64,000 nt of DNA. Origin: Molossus alvarezi (taxonomy: Eukaryota; Chordata; Mammalia; Chiroptera; Molossidae). The notes below the pieces were generated by a model. The model saw nothing but the letters and a program-made list of their open reading frames with translations. It was not told where the DNA came from and made no database searches. Every line of letters begins with the position of its first letter. Within the stretch, counting starts at the first letter, position 1. The stretch spans positions 14,415,001 to 14,479,000 of the forward strand of contig CM073907.1 of NCBI GenBank assembly GCA_037176705.1, written 5' to 3'. Made by a program: the position numbers and the translations under genes. Positions 47,212-57,762 of the stretch are shown one piece after another.

Positions 47212-49076
47212 GAAAAAGAAAAATCCAGAGCAAGTAGAAGGAAATAAATAGGAAAAGTCGGATTGAAAATAAATGACATAGAAACTAAAAAGGATTCAAA
47301 AGATCAATGAAACAAAGAGCTGATTCCTTAAAAAAACAAAAACAAAAACAAAAAAAACCAAAAGAAACAACAAAAAAAAAAACACAACAATGATGGACCC
47401 TTTGCCAGACTCACCAGGAAACAAAGAGAAAGGATCCAAATAAACACAATCAGATAAGAAAGAGGAGAAGTAACAACTGACACCACAAAAAAAATAGGAT
47501 TGTTTTAAAATGATATGAACAATTATATGCCAACAAATTGGTCAATATAGGACAAACTGACAAATTTGTAGAATCATACAGTCTCCCAGAACTGAACTGG
47601 GAAGAGACAGAAAACTTCAACAGACTAATAACAACTAAGGAATTGAAGATGTAATTAAGAAACTCCCAGCAAACAAAAGCCTGGTCTCAGATGGCTTTAC
47701 AGGGAAGGTTTATTGAACATTCAAAGAATAATTAACACCCATTTTTCACAAACTATTCCCAAAAATTTTAAGAAGAAGGGGCACTTCCAAAGTTGATTTA
47801 TGAGGCCAGCCTAATTCTAATAAAAAAGCAGATAAAGGCACTACAAAGAAAGAACTGTACAGGCTACTATAGCTGATAAACATAGATGCCAAAATCCGTA
47901 ACAAAATATTAGGTAATTGAATCCGGCAATACCATAAAAGAAGTTATAAACCTTAACCAACTCAGATACATCCCAGGGATGCATGGCTGGTACAATATTT
48001 GCAAATCAATAAATGTGGTACATCATATAAACAAAAAGAAAAGATAAAAATCATATGATCATATCAATAAATACTGAAAAGTCTTTTGACAGAACTTAGC
48101 ACTCATTTCTGATAAAAACACTTAGCTCTGTAGGAATAGTAAGATCATATCTTAACATATATGAAAAACCTACAGACAAAATCATACTCAATGGGCAAAT
48201 ACTAAAAGCATTATCCTTAATAAGAGGGTCAAGACAGGAATGGCCACTCTTGCAACTTTTATTTAACATAGCGCTGGAAGTCTGAGTCAAAGCAATTAAA
48301 CAAGAAGAAAAAATAAAAGAGATCTGGATTAGAAAGAAGGAAGTGAAAATGGATTACAGTACTAGATATCAGGTTATACTACAAAGTCATTGTAATCAAA
48401 ACAGCCTGCTACTTGCACAAGGATAGGCATGTAGATCAATGAAACAGAACAGAAAACCCAGAAATTGACCCAAGACAGAATGCTCAATTAAAATTTGACA
48501 AAGGTCCCTAGAGCACACAATGGGGTAAAGACAGCCTATTTAATCAATGGTGTTTGGAAAATCGGACAGCTACATGCACAAAAAAATGAAACTAGACCAA
48601 CAACTTACACCATACACAAAACTACAGTCAAAATGGATAAAAGACTTAAGTGTGACTTGTGAATCCATAAAACTTCTAGAAGAAAATGCAGGCAGCAAAA
48701 TCTCAAACATCACAGGCAGCAGAATTTTTACCAATACATCATCTAGGGAAAGAGAAACAAAACAGAAAATAAATAAACAAACAAACAAACACATGGGATT
48801 ACATCAAACTAAAAACCTTCCAGACAGCAAAAGAAACATGTATCAAACTGTAAAGGCAACACACTCTATGGGAGAGCATAATTGCCAATGATACATCAGA
48901 TAAGGAACCAATTTCCAAAATATATAGAATGCCCATACAAGTCAACAAAAGGAAGACAAACAATTCAAATAAAAATGGGCAGAGGACCTATATAGACACC
49001 TCTCCAAACAGGACACACATTTGGCCAAGAGACACATAAAAAATGCTCAACGTTACTAATCAGTTGAGAGATGCAA
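47194..49076 (+). pseudogene. ORF2: L1-C ORF2 without RT catalytic core
   Basis: ORF2 coding sequence with many stops and two internal jumps (about 48,350 and 49,077). One open stretch is 48,547-48,891, covering the block from LTPYTKLQSKWIKDLSVTCES to the KINKQTNKHMGLHQ segment. The (AAAC)n-like expansion near 48,770-48,792 is private to this copy, and so is the A/AAC-rich run at 47,330-47,390. It cannot encode a working enzyme. Confidence 0.82.
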
Positions 49077-49275
49077 CTTCGGAGGAGGGGAGGGAAGGTG
49101 GAGGTATGAGATAAACCAAAGAACATATATGCATGTATGCATACCCAACAGATATAAACAACAATGCTTATGAGGGGGCAGGATAGATAGAAGGGAGTCT
49201 GGGGGAAAAGGATAAACATCTGTACCAAAAAAAGAATACATTAATTAAAATACATAAGTTAATAAATTAATGAAT

Positions 49276-49579
49276 GAATGAATGAATAAATAAATAATAA
49301 ATTTGTTAAAAAGAAAAGTGGCAGATAAATAAAATGATATCAGAAAATATTTGTATTAGTTATTAAAACTAGGCAATGAATATTTTCACCTTCATTAGAC
49401 TATTCTATAGGCTTTTTGAATATGTGTGCATTTTTTTTTAATTTAAAATTTCTTATAAAATTGTTTTCCACATCAAGTATTAGTTATCCTGAAATATTAC
49501 TCGATAACAAGAGTCAGAACAAATACTTGGTTTATTTCTTTATTTAAAAATGATTGGTTTATTTCTTTATTTAAAAAAT
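49276..49579. other. AT-rich non-L1 segment
   Basis: About 300 bp with no recognisable gene or repeat family, beginning with (AATG/AATA)n-like sequence. It contains an adjacent direct duplication of ~27 bp (TTGGTTTATTTCTTTATTT unit) at about 49,528-49,581. It may be pre-insertion host DNA between L1 copies. Confidence 0.65.
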
Positions 49580-50325
49580 GATTATGAGGTATTAACTTAC
49601 ACCTGCCACAATGGCTGCCATCAAGAAATCATCAAACAACAAATACTGAGGAGGGTGTGGAGAAAAGGGGAATCTAGTACACTGCTAGTGGGAATGCAGA
49701 CTGGTTCAGCCACTATGGAAAACAATATGGCGCTTTCTCAAAAAATTAAAAATTGAACTGCCATTTTAGCCAGCAATCCCACTTCTAGGAATATATTGTA
49801 AGAATCCTGAAACACCAATCACAAAGAATATATGTACCCCTAGGGTCCTAGCAGTACTATTTACAATAGTTAAGTTCTCGAAAAAGCCCAAGTGTCCATC
49901 AGTACATAAATGGATAAAAAAGCTTTCGTATATACCCACAATAGAGAACTATAAAGCTGTAAGAAAGAAAGATCTCTTAACCTTTGAGATTACATGGAGG
50001 GACCTGGAAAGTATTATCTTAAGTGAAACAAGCCAAGCAGAGAAAGACATATATCATATAATCTTACTTATTTATGGAATATAATGTACATAACAGTCTG
50101 AGGAATTGGGTAGACCCAAAGACGTGAAAGTGGGGTACAGACTGACAACCCTCAGAAGAGGAAGTGGTGGGGGAAGGGAAGAGATAAACCACAGGTATTA
50201 TATGCATGTACGCAAAACCGATGGACACGGACATCAAAGCCGGATATGGAGTAAAGGGGATAGGGAGGAGGGTGTCAATGGGGAAAAAAGGAGAAATATC
50301 TAAAACAAAAATAAATTAATAAAAA
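49580..50325 (+). mobile_element. L1 3' fragment (ORF2 C-terminus and 3'UTR)
   Basis: It starts at ATTATGAGGTATTAACTTACACC, equivalent to the [16 protein letters not shown] region, and includes the Cys-rich block near 49,655-49,720, the ORF2 end near 50,083 and the 3'UTR with an A-rich tail. The last ~30 bp and the following host DNA are duplicated at 56,605. Confidence 0.88.
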
Positions 50326-50656
50326 TTATTTTTAAAAATGTATAGGATGAATATAAATGAAAAGGGCAATAAGGTCAAACAGAGCAGAGAGAATGGTTAA
50401 GTAATCAGGAAAAGTGAAGTGTATGTTAGAACCTTCATCACACTGTATCCCGTTTATGCTTCATAACTTTTGTCACCATCTAATATGACTTTTGTTAATG
50501 GCCTGTTTCTCCCCCACTAGAATGCAAGCTCCATTTGAGCAGGAATTTTTGTCTGTTTTGTTCTCTGTTACATCCCCCAAACCTGGTATATAGTCAACAG
50601 TCATTTTTGTTCAATGAGTGAATAAAGCAGATATCTCAAGAGTTAGGAAAACAGAT
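50326..50656 (+). mobile_element. Host segment with L2-like LINE 3' end, copy 1
   Basis: This non-L1 segment contains CCACTAGAATGCAAGCTCC, TTTTGTCTGTTTTGTTC and CCTGGTATATAGTCAACAG, then GAGTGAATAAA, in the order seen at the 3' end of the old LINE L2. It is duplicated at 56,641-56,958 with few differences. An L1-A' 5' end follows directly, so this is probably the original insertion-site DNA. Confidence 0.78.
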
Positions 50657-51483
50657 TCCAAAATGGTGGCAGAGTGAATGGAAGCTACACAGACGATTTC
50701 CCAGGACAAACTGACATTACAACGAAAATAAAGACAAATCATCAGGAAAATGTAAGAAAAAACCAGTTTGAAGGATCACATATCCAGGGACACTGACTCA
50801 ATTCTGATAGGTTAGCAGAGACACAAGAGGTGGGCTGGGAGCCCAGGGTCAGCAACGGTCTTAGCTGGGAGCAGCGCCTTAGTTCTGAGCAGCGCCCTTG
50901 GGTTAAACTCCCCAGCAACAACACAGCCAAGAGACGGGACAGAGGCTAAAAGAGCCAAAACCACCTACCTTGGGCTCCGGCAGAGGGAGGGCAGACTGGA
51001 CTGGAACTGCATGGGGACACTCAGGATTTGGAGGATGCTCAGAGCTTTTGATGAGTTGCAGCCATGCAGAACTGTGGTCATCTTTCTTCTTCCCAGGGCC
51101 CTGGGAGAGGCAGTGGTCCCTACCATGGAGATTCAACTCCAGAAGGTGGCCATTGAAATGCTAATTGAGGCCAATTAACAACCTGCATCTTCCCCACCCT
51201 AAGGAAATCCTCTTCCTCTGAGCACATGAGAGAGGTTTTCATTCAACTGAGAAGCTAAGGCTCTTCAGGAAACTTCTACTGATAGCCTGCAGGCAAAAAG
51301 CTAGAGGATAACTGTACCATTCCCTGGGCTACTTTACCTGGGAAAGTAAGACTTGACAGTGGTGTGTAACATGGGTCCCCCCTGGCTCATCCAAACTGAG
51401 GAGAGGGAGCCACAAACAGCAGAATACCAACAACCACAGAGAAAATTTCGTAGGATACAAAGCCCACTAGGATAGCCCAAGTG

Positions 51484-52389
51484 ATGAAACACCAAAAGAA
51501 AAGCAAAATTAAATAACAAGAGACCTCTACTGAAGAGAAGATAAATGAGCAGCAGTTAAGCAAGTTAACAGAACTAGAATTCAGAGCCATGATCTCGATG
51601 ATGCTCAACAGTATCTGTAAGGTCATGAGCAACATAAGCAAATACATCGAAATGTTGAAAATCGAGCACTTGGAAATTAAAAACTACCAAGAAGAAATGA
51701 AGAATGACATATCAGAAATAAAAAACACATTGGAAGATCTAAATAGCAGAGTAGAGGAAGCTGAAGACTAGATTAGTGAATTGGAAGATAGGGTGGGAAA
51801 AAATCAAACAATCAGAAACTGAAAGGAAAAAACAATTAAAAAACAGGAAGACAGCTTAAGAAAACTGTGGGACAACTGGAAACATAGTAACATTTGCATT
51901 ATAGCAATCCCCAAAGAAGAAGAAAATGAGCAAGGGTTAGAGAATATATTTGAAGAAATGGTGACAGAAAACTTCCCTAATTGTTGAAGGAAGAAGGCAT
52001 TCAAGTTCAAGAAGCACAGACAGCCCCAAGTAAAAAGAGCCCAAACAGGCACACACCAAGATACATAGTAATTAAAATGCCAAAAATTAAAGACAAAGAG
52101 AGAGTCCTAAAAGCAGCAAGAGATAAGAAACAGGTTACCTACAAAGGAAACCCCATAAGGCTGTCAGTGAATTTCTCAACAGAAATACTACAGGCCAGAA
52201 GGGAATGGCATGAGGTAATCAAGGTCATGAGAAACAAGGATCTGAATCCAAGACTACTCTACCCAGCAAGGCTATCATTCAAAATACAAGGTCAAACAAA
52301 GAGCTTCCCAGAAAAACAAAAAAAAAAGTCTAAGGGAATACATTAGCACCAAACCAGCACTGCAAGAAATGTTAAAAGGACTGCTGTAA
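51484..52389 (+). pseudogene. ORF1: L1-A' ORF1, broken
   Basis: The usual ATGGTGAAA start is changed to GTGATGAAAC, leaving an ATG at 51,484. The coiled coil is open at 51,589-51,771 (ICKVMSNISKYIEMLKIEHLEIK), then a TAG near 51,769. The C-terminal half is open at 51,981-52,346 with YIVIKMPKIKDKERVLKAARD and REWHEVIKVMRNKDLNPRLLYPARLSF. A frameshift lies near 51,982, where NFPNL-VKEE is interrupted. The stop TAA is at 52,387. Confidence 0.85.
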
Positions 52390-52436
52390 TTAGCAGGAGA
52401 AATAGGAAGAAAAATAGTACCACACTAAACAAAAAA

Positions 52437-53795
52437 ATGGCAATAAATAAATACATGTCAATAATCACCCTAAATGTAAATGGACTGAATGCTCCCGTAA
52501 AAGGACACAGAGTAAGATTGGATAAGAAAGCATGACAAATTTATATGTTGTTTAGAAGAGTCCCACCTCACGACAAAATGTTGAAAGTGAAGGGATGGAA
52601 AAAAATATTCCAAGCAAACAGAAAGGGAAAAAAAGGTGGGTAGCAATACTCATATCTTATAAAATAGATTTCAAAATGAAGGCCATAACTAGAGACAAGG
52701 AAGGCCACTACATAATATTGAAAGGATCTATCCAAGAGGAAGATATAACCTTAATAAACATATATGCACCCAATATATAAGCATCAAAATATATTAGAAA
52801 TCTTCTGGAGGACTTCAAAGGAGAAACTGATAGCAATACAATCATAGCAGGGACTTCAACACCTCACTGACATCACTGGATAGATCCTCTAGACAAAAAA
52901 TGAGCAGGGAAAAAGGGACTCTAAATGAAGTACTAGACCAAATGGATTTAATAGATATCTACAGAGAAATACACCCCATAACTACAGAATTCACATTCTT
53001 TTCATGTGCACATGGGACATTCTCAAAGAGAGACTAAATGTTAGGACACAAACTAAGTCTTTATAAGTTCAAGAAGACTGAAATCATATCAAGCATCTTC
53101 TCAGATCACAATGGCATGAAACTGGAAATCAACTGCAACAAGAACATGCAAAGAAATTGGAACACACGGAAGATACATAGCATGTTATTAAACAATGAAT
53201 GGGTTACCGAAAAGATCAAGGAAGAGATCAAAAACTTCCTGAAAACCAATGAAAATGAAGACACAACAATACAAAATCTATGGGATGCAGCGAGCACTAC
53301 AGGCCTACCTCAAAAAACAAGAAAAATCTTTAATAGTCTATCTAATCTCACAACTTAAAGAACTAGAGAGTAAACAAAAAGAAAACCCCAGAGCAAGTAG
53401 AAGGTAGGAAATAGTAAAGATCAGAGCAGAAATAAAGGGCATAGAGTCCAAAAAAAAAGAAAATTCAAAGAGTCAATGAAACAAAGAGCTGGTTTTTCGA
53501 AACAATAAACAAGATTGATGGACACTTAGTTACACTCACCAAGAAACAAAGAGAGAGAACCCAAATACACAAAATCAGAAATAAAAGAGAAGACGTAACA
53601 ACTGACTCCACAGAAATGCAAAAGATTGTTAACAACTACTATGAAAAATCTTATGGCAACAAATTTGACAATCTAAGCAAAATGGACAAATTTCTAGAAA
53701 CACACAGTCTCCCAAAGCTGGACCAGGAAGAGATAAAAATTTTGAACAGACCAATAACAACAAAAAAAATGAAGATGTAATCTAGACTCTCCCAG
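52437..53795 (+). pseudogene. ORF2: L1-A' ORF2 5' part, broken
   Basis: The start ATG is at 52,437. Endonuclease remnants are DKIDFKMKAITRDKEGHYIILKGSI near 52,665, INIYAPN near 52,755 and [11 protein letters not shown] near 53,102. Breaks include a TAA after YAPNI near 52,778, a lost base in the GDFN motif near 52,850 and a ~20-bp deletion near 53,293 (QAAS-STTGLP). The frame ends before the RT core, at the switch to L1-B. Confidence 0.83.
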
Positions 53796-54062
53796 CAAAG
53801 AAAAGCCCAGGCTCAGACGGCTTTACAGGGGAGTTTTACTGAACATTCAAAGAACTCACACCCATCCTTCTCAAACTATTTCAAAAAATTCAAGAAGATA
53901 AAACACTTCCAAATACACTTTCTGAGGCCAGCATAATCCTAATTCCCAAACCAGATAAAGACACTACAAACAAAAGAAAACTACAGGCCAATATCCCTGA
54001 TTAACACAGATGCCAAAATTCTTAACAAACTATTAGCAAATCAAATCCAACAATATATCAAA
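53796..54062 (+). mobile_element. L1-B ORF2 fragment
   Basis: From about 53,796 the bases match L1-B and not L1-A: GGCTCAGACGGCTTTACAGG, then TTTTACTGAACATTCAAAGAAC with its in-frame TGA. It ends at CAATATATCAAACA and the third KCNK1-like block. It is the counterpart of 30,390-30,655 and 38,350-38,614. Confidence 0.85.
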
Positions 54063-54167
54063 CACCCAAGTGAAGTCCTGAGGCCACTTCACCAGCTTTG
54101 GACTCCAGCAGCCCGCCCTTTGTGAGTCCCCAAAGGAGAGGCCCAGGGAGGGGCCGGTGGCCAGGCT

Positions 54168-54345
54168 AGAGAGGCTGGTGACACCTGAATGGGGACAGAT
54201 GACAGGCGGGGCGGAGGGGCTGGACACCAGGGTGGAGGCTGGTGGGACGGATGGCCTGGGGACATGCGGGGTGGAGGCAAGGGTGGCAGGCGGGTCGGAG
54301 GGGGGTTTGGGGAGCTCAGTGGTGGGGGGAGTGGAGGAGTGGCCA
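54168..54345 (-). repeat. ~39-bp minisatellite in KCNK1-like intron, copy 3
   Basis: About four to five degenerate units (GGGGCTGGACACCAGGGTGG-type), fewer than in copies 1 and 2. Confidence 0.8.
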
Positions 54346-54370
54346 TGGTGCCGGGCCACTGGGATCCTAC

Positions 54371-54719
54371 CTGTGGTGGAGAGCACGGTGCTGGCGAAGA
54401 AGAGTGTGGACCTGAAGTCCAGGTTCCAGTGGCCTGAGGCATTGCTGAGCACCTACACACCCTGGCTGCTGCCTCCAGCACCTGGCCCAGGACCTGCTCG
54501 AGCTGCGGTTCAGACAGGCACTAGCACTGCGGGAGGCAAGGCTTCAGATTGCGCAGCTTCTGGCGCAGCAGGTCCTCACAAGGCAGCACCACCAACAGGA
54601 GACCATGGAGCCGAACACCAGGCGGAGCAAGGAGCCAAGCACCTGGAAGCCAAAGCACAGGCGGAGAGGGGCCACCCAACCAGGTGCATGCACAAAATGC
54701 CATCAGGGTACCTCAGCAT
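54371..54719 (-). pseudogene. KCNK1: KCNK1-like exon 1, copy 3
   Basis: The minus-strand ATG at 54,719 opens MLRYPDG-LCMHLVG, aligned to the KCNK1 N-terminus. CEDLLRQKLRNLKP is the cap-helix start, one frame over. CLSEPQLEQVLGQVLEAAA keeps the Glu codon that is a stop in copies 1 and 2. VLSNASGHWNLDFRSTLFFASTVLSTTG is the best preserved pore-helix approach of the three and ends at the donor ACAG|GTAGGATCC (intron from 54,370). The frame is broken near 54,600 and just after VLEAAA. Confidence 0.85.
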
Positions 54720-55018
54720 CTTCCCGCACCAGGGCCAAAGCAGCGCCTGCCAAGTAGCTAGCCTGCCCTCTGGCACAAAGCCCGCCCTGTGTCACTGTGC
54801 CTGCCTCCTGCCCTGCCCCAGCCTCTGATCCCAATCACCACCTGCACCTAAAATAGAAGGTAAAATAAAAAGCATTCCATGCAAATAAAAAACAAAAACA
54901 AATAAGCAACAAAAGCCAAGGGAACATATTAGCACCAATCCAGCAATCCAAGAAATACCAAAAGAACTGCTGTAATAAGTATAAGAAATAGAAAGAGAAA
55001 CAACCATAATAAATGAAG

Positions 55019-56604
55019 ATGGCAATAAACAAGTACACGTCAATAATAGCCTTAAATGTAAATTGATTAAACACTCTGATCAAAAGACACAGAGACAATG
55101 AATGGATAAGAAAGCATGACTCATATATATGTTGTTTACAATAGATCCAACTCACAACAAAAGACTCATATAGTTTGAAAGTAAAAAGATGGAATTTTCC
55201 AAACGAGCTGAAAAAAAAAAAAAAAAAAAACCTGGGGTAGCAATACTTCTATTTGATAAAATATACTTCAAAATGAAGGCCATTACTAGAGACAAAGAAG
55301 GCCACTACATAACATTGAAAGGATCTATCCAACAGGAAAAAGAGAATATAACCTTAGTAAACATTTATGCACCCAATAAAGGAGTACAGATACTTTGTAA
55401 AACTTGTGGAGAATTCCAAGAAAAAATAAAAAGCAACACAATCATAGCACGAGACTTCAACACCCCGCTGACATCACTGAATTGATCATCTAGACAAAAA
55501 TTTAACAATGAATCAGAGACTTTAAATTATGTACTAGATCAAATGGATTTAATAAATATCTACATAGAAGTACACCACAAAACTGCTTAATTCACGTTCT
55601 TCTCAAGTGCACAGGGGACATCCTCAAAGACAGACCACAAGTTAGGACACAAAGTAAGTCTTTACAAGTTCAAGAAGATTGAACAAACAAATAGAGCACC
55701 TTCTCAGATCACAATGGCATAAAAGAAGCAGTTAATTACAATGAAAACACTCCAACACAAGCAGGCTAAATACTATGTTATTAAACAATGAATGGGTTAC
55801 CAAGGAGATCATGGAACAGATTTAAAACTTTCTGGAAACCTCCCTGACTGGTTTGACTCAACGGTTAGAATGTTGGCCTGTGGACCAGAGAGTCCTGGGT
55901 TTGGTTCCCGCTGAGGGCACCTGCTTCAGTTGTATTTAGTCTACAACCTTGTCTGGGTCATGTGCGTGGCACCAGTTGATAAGTCTCTCTCACATCAATG
56001 TTTTTTCTCTCTCTCTTTATTTCTCTCTTTCTCCTACTCTATCTGAAGATAAATGAAAACTGTCCTCAGGTGAGGATAGAAAAAGAACAAAGAAAAAATT
56101 CTTGGAGAACAATGACAATAAAAATACAACAACACAAAATTTGTGGGATGCAGCAAAAGAAGTCCTGAGAGGACAGTTCATAGCACTACAGGCCTACTTC
56201 CCAAACAGAACACTTTCTAATTGACTATCTAACTCTACAACTTAAAGAACTAGAATGTAAAGAAAAAGAAAAATCCAGAGCAAGTAGAAGGAAATAAATA
56301 GGAAATGTCAGAATGAAAATAAATGACATAGAAACTAAAAAAGAATTCAAAAGATCAATGAAACAAAGAGCTGGTTCCTTAAAGAACATACACAAGATTG
56401 ATGGACCCTTAGTCAGACTCACCATGAAACAAAGAGAAAGGATCCAAAGAAACAAAATCAGATAAAAAAGAGGAGAAGTATCTACTGACACCACAAAAAA
56501 ACAGGATTGTTTTAAAATGCTATGAACAATTATATGCCAAGAAATTGGTCGATATAGGACAAACTATCAAATTTGGAACATCATACAGTCTCCCAAAACT
56601 GAAC
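55019..56604 (+). pseudogene. ORF2: L1-C ORF2 5' part, broken
   Basis: The endonuclease part is open at 55,189-55,485 with DKIYFKMKAITRDKEGHYITLKGSI, LVNIYAPNKG and [12 protein letters not shown], where the usual Gly of GDFN is Arg. A TGA follows at 55,483. After the SINE the frame resumes around [12 protein letters not shown] near 56,160. The fragment ends before the RT core. Confidence 0.83.
55841..56096 (+). mobile_element. VES-like SINE, copy 3
   Basis: Same insertion as at 32,596 and 41,069. A-box-like GACTCAACGGTTAGAATG and B-box-like GGTTTGGTTCCCGC are present. The flanking duplication reads AAACTTTCTGGAAAC (left) and AAATTCTTGGAGAAC (right). Confidence 0.86.
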
Positions 56605-56958
56605 ATCTATAACAAAAATACATTGATAAAAAATTATTTTAAAAAATGTATAGGATGAAAATAAATGAAAAGGGCAATAAGGTCAAACAGAACAGAGAGA
56701 ATGGTTAAGTAATCAGAAAAGGTGAGTATATGTTAGAACCTTCATCACACTGTATCCCGTTTTATGCTTCATAGCTTTTGTCACCATCTGATATGACTTT
56801 TGTTATCTGCCTGTTGCTCTCCCACTAGAATGCAAGCTCCATTTGAGCAGTAATTTTTGTCTGTTTTGTTCTCTGTTACATCCCCAAAACCTGGTATATA
56901 GTCAGCAGTCATTTTGTTTAATGAGTGAATAAAGCAGATATCTCAAGAGTTAGGAAAA
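56605..56958 (+). mobile_element. L1 tail scrap and host segment with L2-like 3' end, copy 2
   Basis: Positions 56,605-56,640 are the last bases of an L1 3'UTR (ACATCTATAACAAAAATAC). Then follows a duplicate of 50,326-50,656 with the L2-like ACTAGAATGCAAGCTCC, TTTTGTCTGTTTTGTTC and GAGTGAATAAA landmarks. Confidence 0.78.
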
Positions 56959-57762
56959 CAGATTCCAAAATGGTGGCAGAGTGAATGAAAGCTACACGGA
57001 CCATTTCCTAGGACAAACTGGAATTACAATGAAAATAAAGACAAATCAATTGAAAAACGGAACAGAAAAGCATCTTGAAAAATCACATAACCAGACACTG
57101 ACTCAATTCTGGTAGGCTTGTGGAGTCGTGAGAGGGGGCCTGGGTGCCCATGGTCCACAGAGGCCTTAGCTGGGAGCAGCAGCCTTAGTTGTGAGCAGCG
57201 CCCTCATTTTAAACTCCCAGGCGGCTCCACAGACCAGAGCCGGGACAGGGGCTCAAAGGGCCACAACCACTTAACTTGGACTGCGGCAGAGGGAGGGCAG
57301 ACTGGACTGGAACTGCGTAGGGACACTCGGGATGTGGAGGACGCTCAGAGCTTTTGGTGAGTTGTAGCCACACAGGACTGTGGTCATCTTACTCCTTCCT
57401 AGGTCCCTGGGGGGAGGAACAGCATCAGGTGGCTATTGAAATGCTCATTGAGGCTCATTACCAACCTGCATCTCCCCACCCTAGGGAAATCAACTTCACC
57501 TGAGCACCTTGAGGAAGTTTTTCATTAAACTGAGAAGCCAAGGCTCTTCAGGTAGCTGCTACTGATAGCCTCCAGGCAAAAAGCTAGAGGAGAACTGTAC
57601 CATTCCCTGGTCTACTTTAACCAGCAAAGTAAAACTTGACAGTGGTGTGTAACATGGTCCTCCCTGGCTCATCAAAGCCCAGGAGAGAGCGCCACAAACA
57701 GCACAATACCAACACCCACAAGGAAAATATGGCAGGATCCAACACCCACTGTGATAGCCAAA

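Larger units (their letters stand above)
47194..49275 (+). mobile_element. L1-C fragment, copy 2 (right part)
   Basis: This continues L1-C after the inserted L1. ORF2 runs through the RT fingers (ISINTEKSFDRT-like near 48,063) to about 48,350. There GGAAGTGAAAATGGA joins directly to TTACAGTACTAGATATCAGG, deleting the FADD-containing core. It then reads MKLDQQLTPYTKLQSKW near 48,585 and jumps near 49,077 from the REM(Q) region to the 3'UTR, deleting the Cys-rich end. The A/T-rich tail ends near 49,275. Confidence 0.85.
50657..53795 (+). mobile_element. L1-A', 5' portion
   Basis: The full 5' end (AGATTCCAAAATGGTGGCAG) is present, with a ~820-bp 5'UTR that has no repeated CpG monomers, then ORF1 and the first third of ORF2. 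Near 53,795 the sequence switches from A'-type to B-type L1 within homologous sequence, without a gap in the alignment. Its duplicate is at 56,959. Confidence 0.87.
54063..54848 (-). pseudogene. KCNK1: KCNK1-like genomic block, copy 3
   Basis: Third GC-rich block, with the same orientation, the same left fusion (CACCCAAGTGAAGTCCTG) and the same right fusion to L1-C (AAAATAGAAGG). It holds exon 1 and the beginning of intron 1 with a shorter minisatellite. The upstream side (54,720-54,848) is Cys/Pro-codon-rich, CpG-containing sequence like copy 1. Confidence 0.82.
54849..56604 (+). mobile_element. L1-C fragment with VES insertion, copy 3
   Basis: It starts at AAAATAGAAGGTAAAATA (ORF1 tail), has the ORF2 start ATG at 55,019 and the VES insertion at 55,841-56,096, and ends near 56,604, fused to the last bases of an L1 3'UTR. 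The distance from block edge to VES is about 992 bp, against 1,004 and 993 bp in the other two units. Confidence 0.88.
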
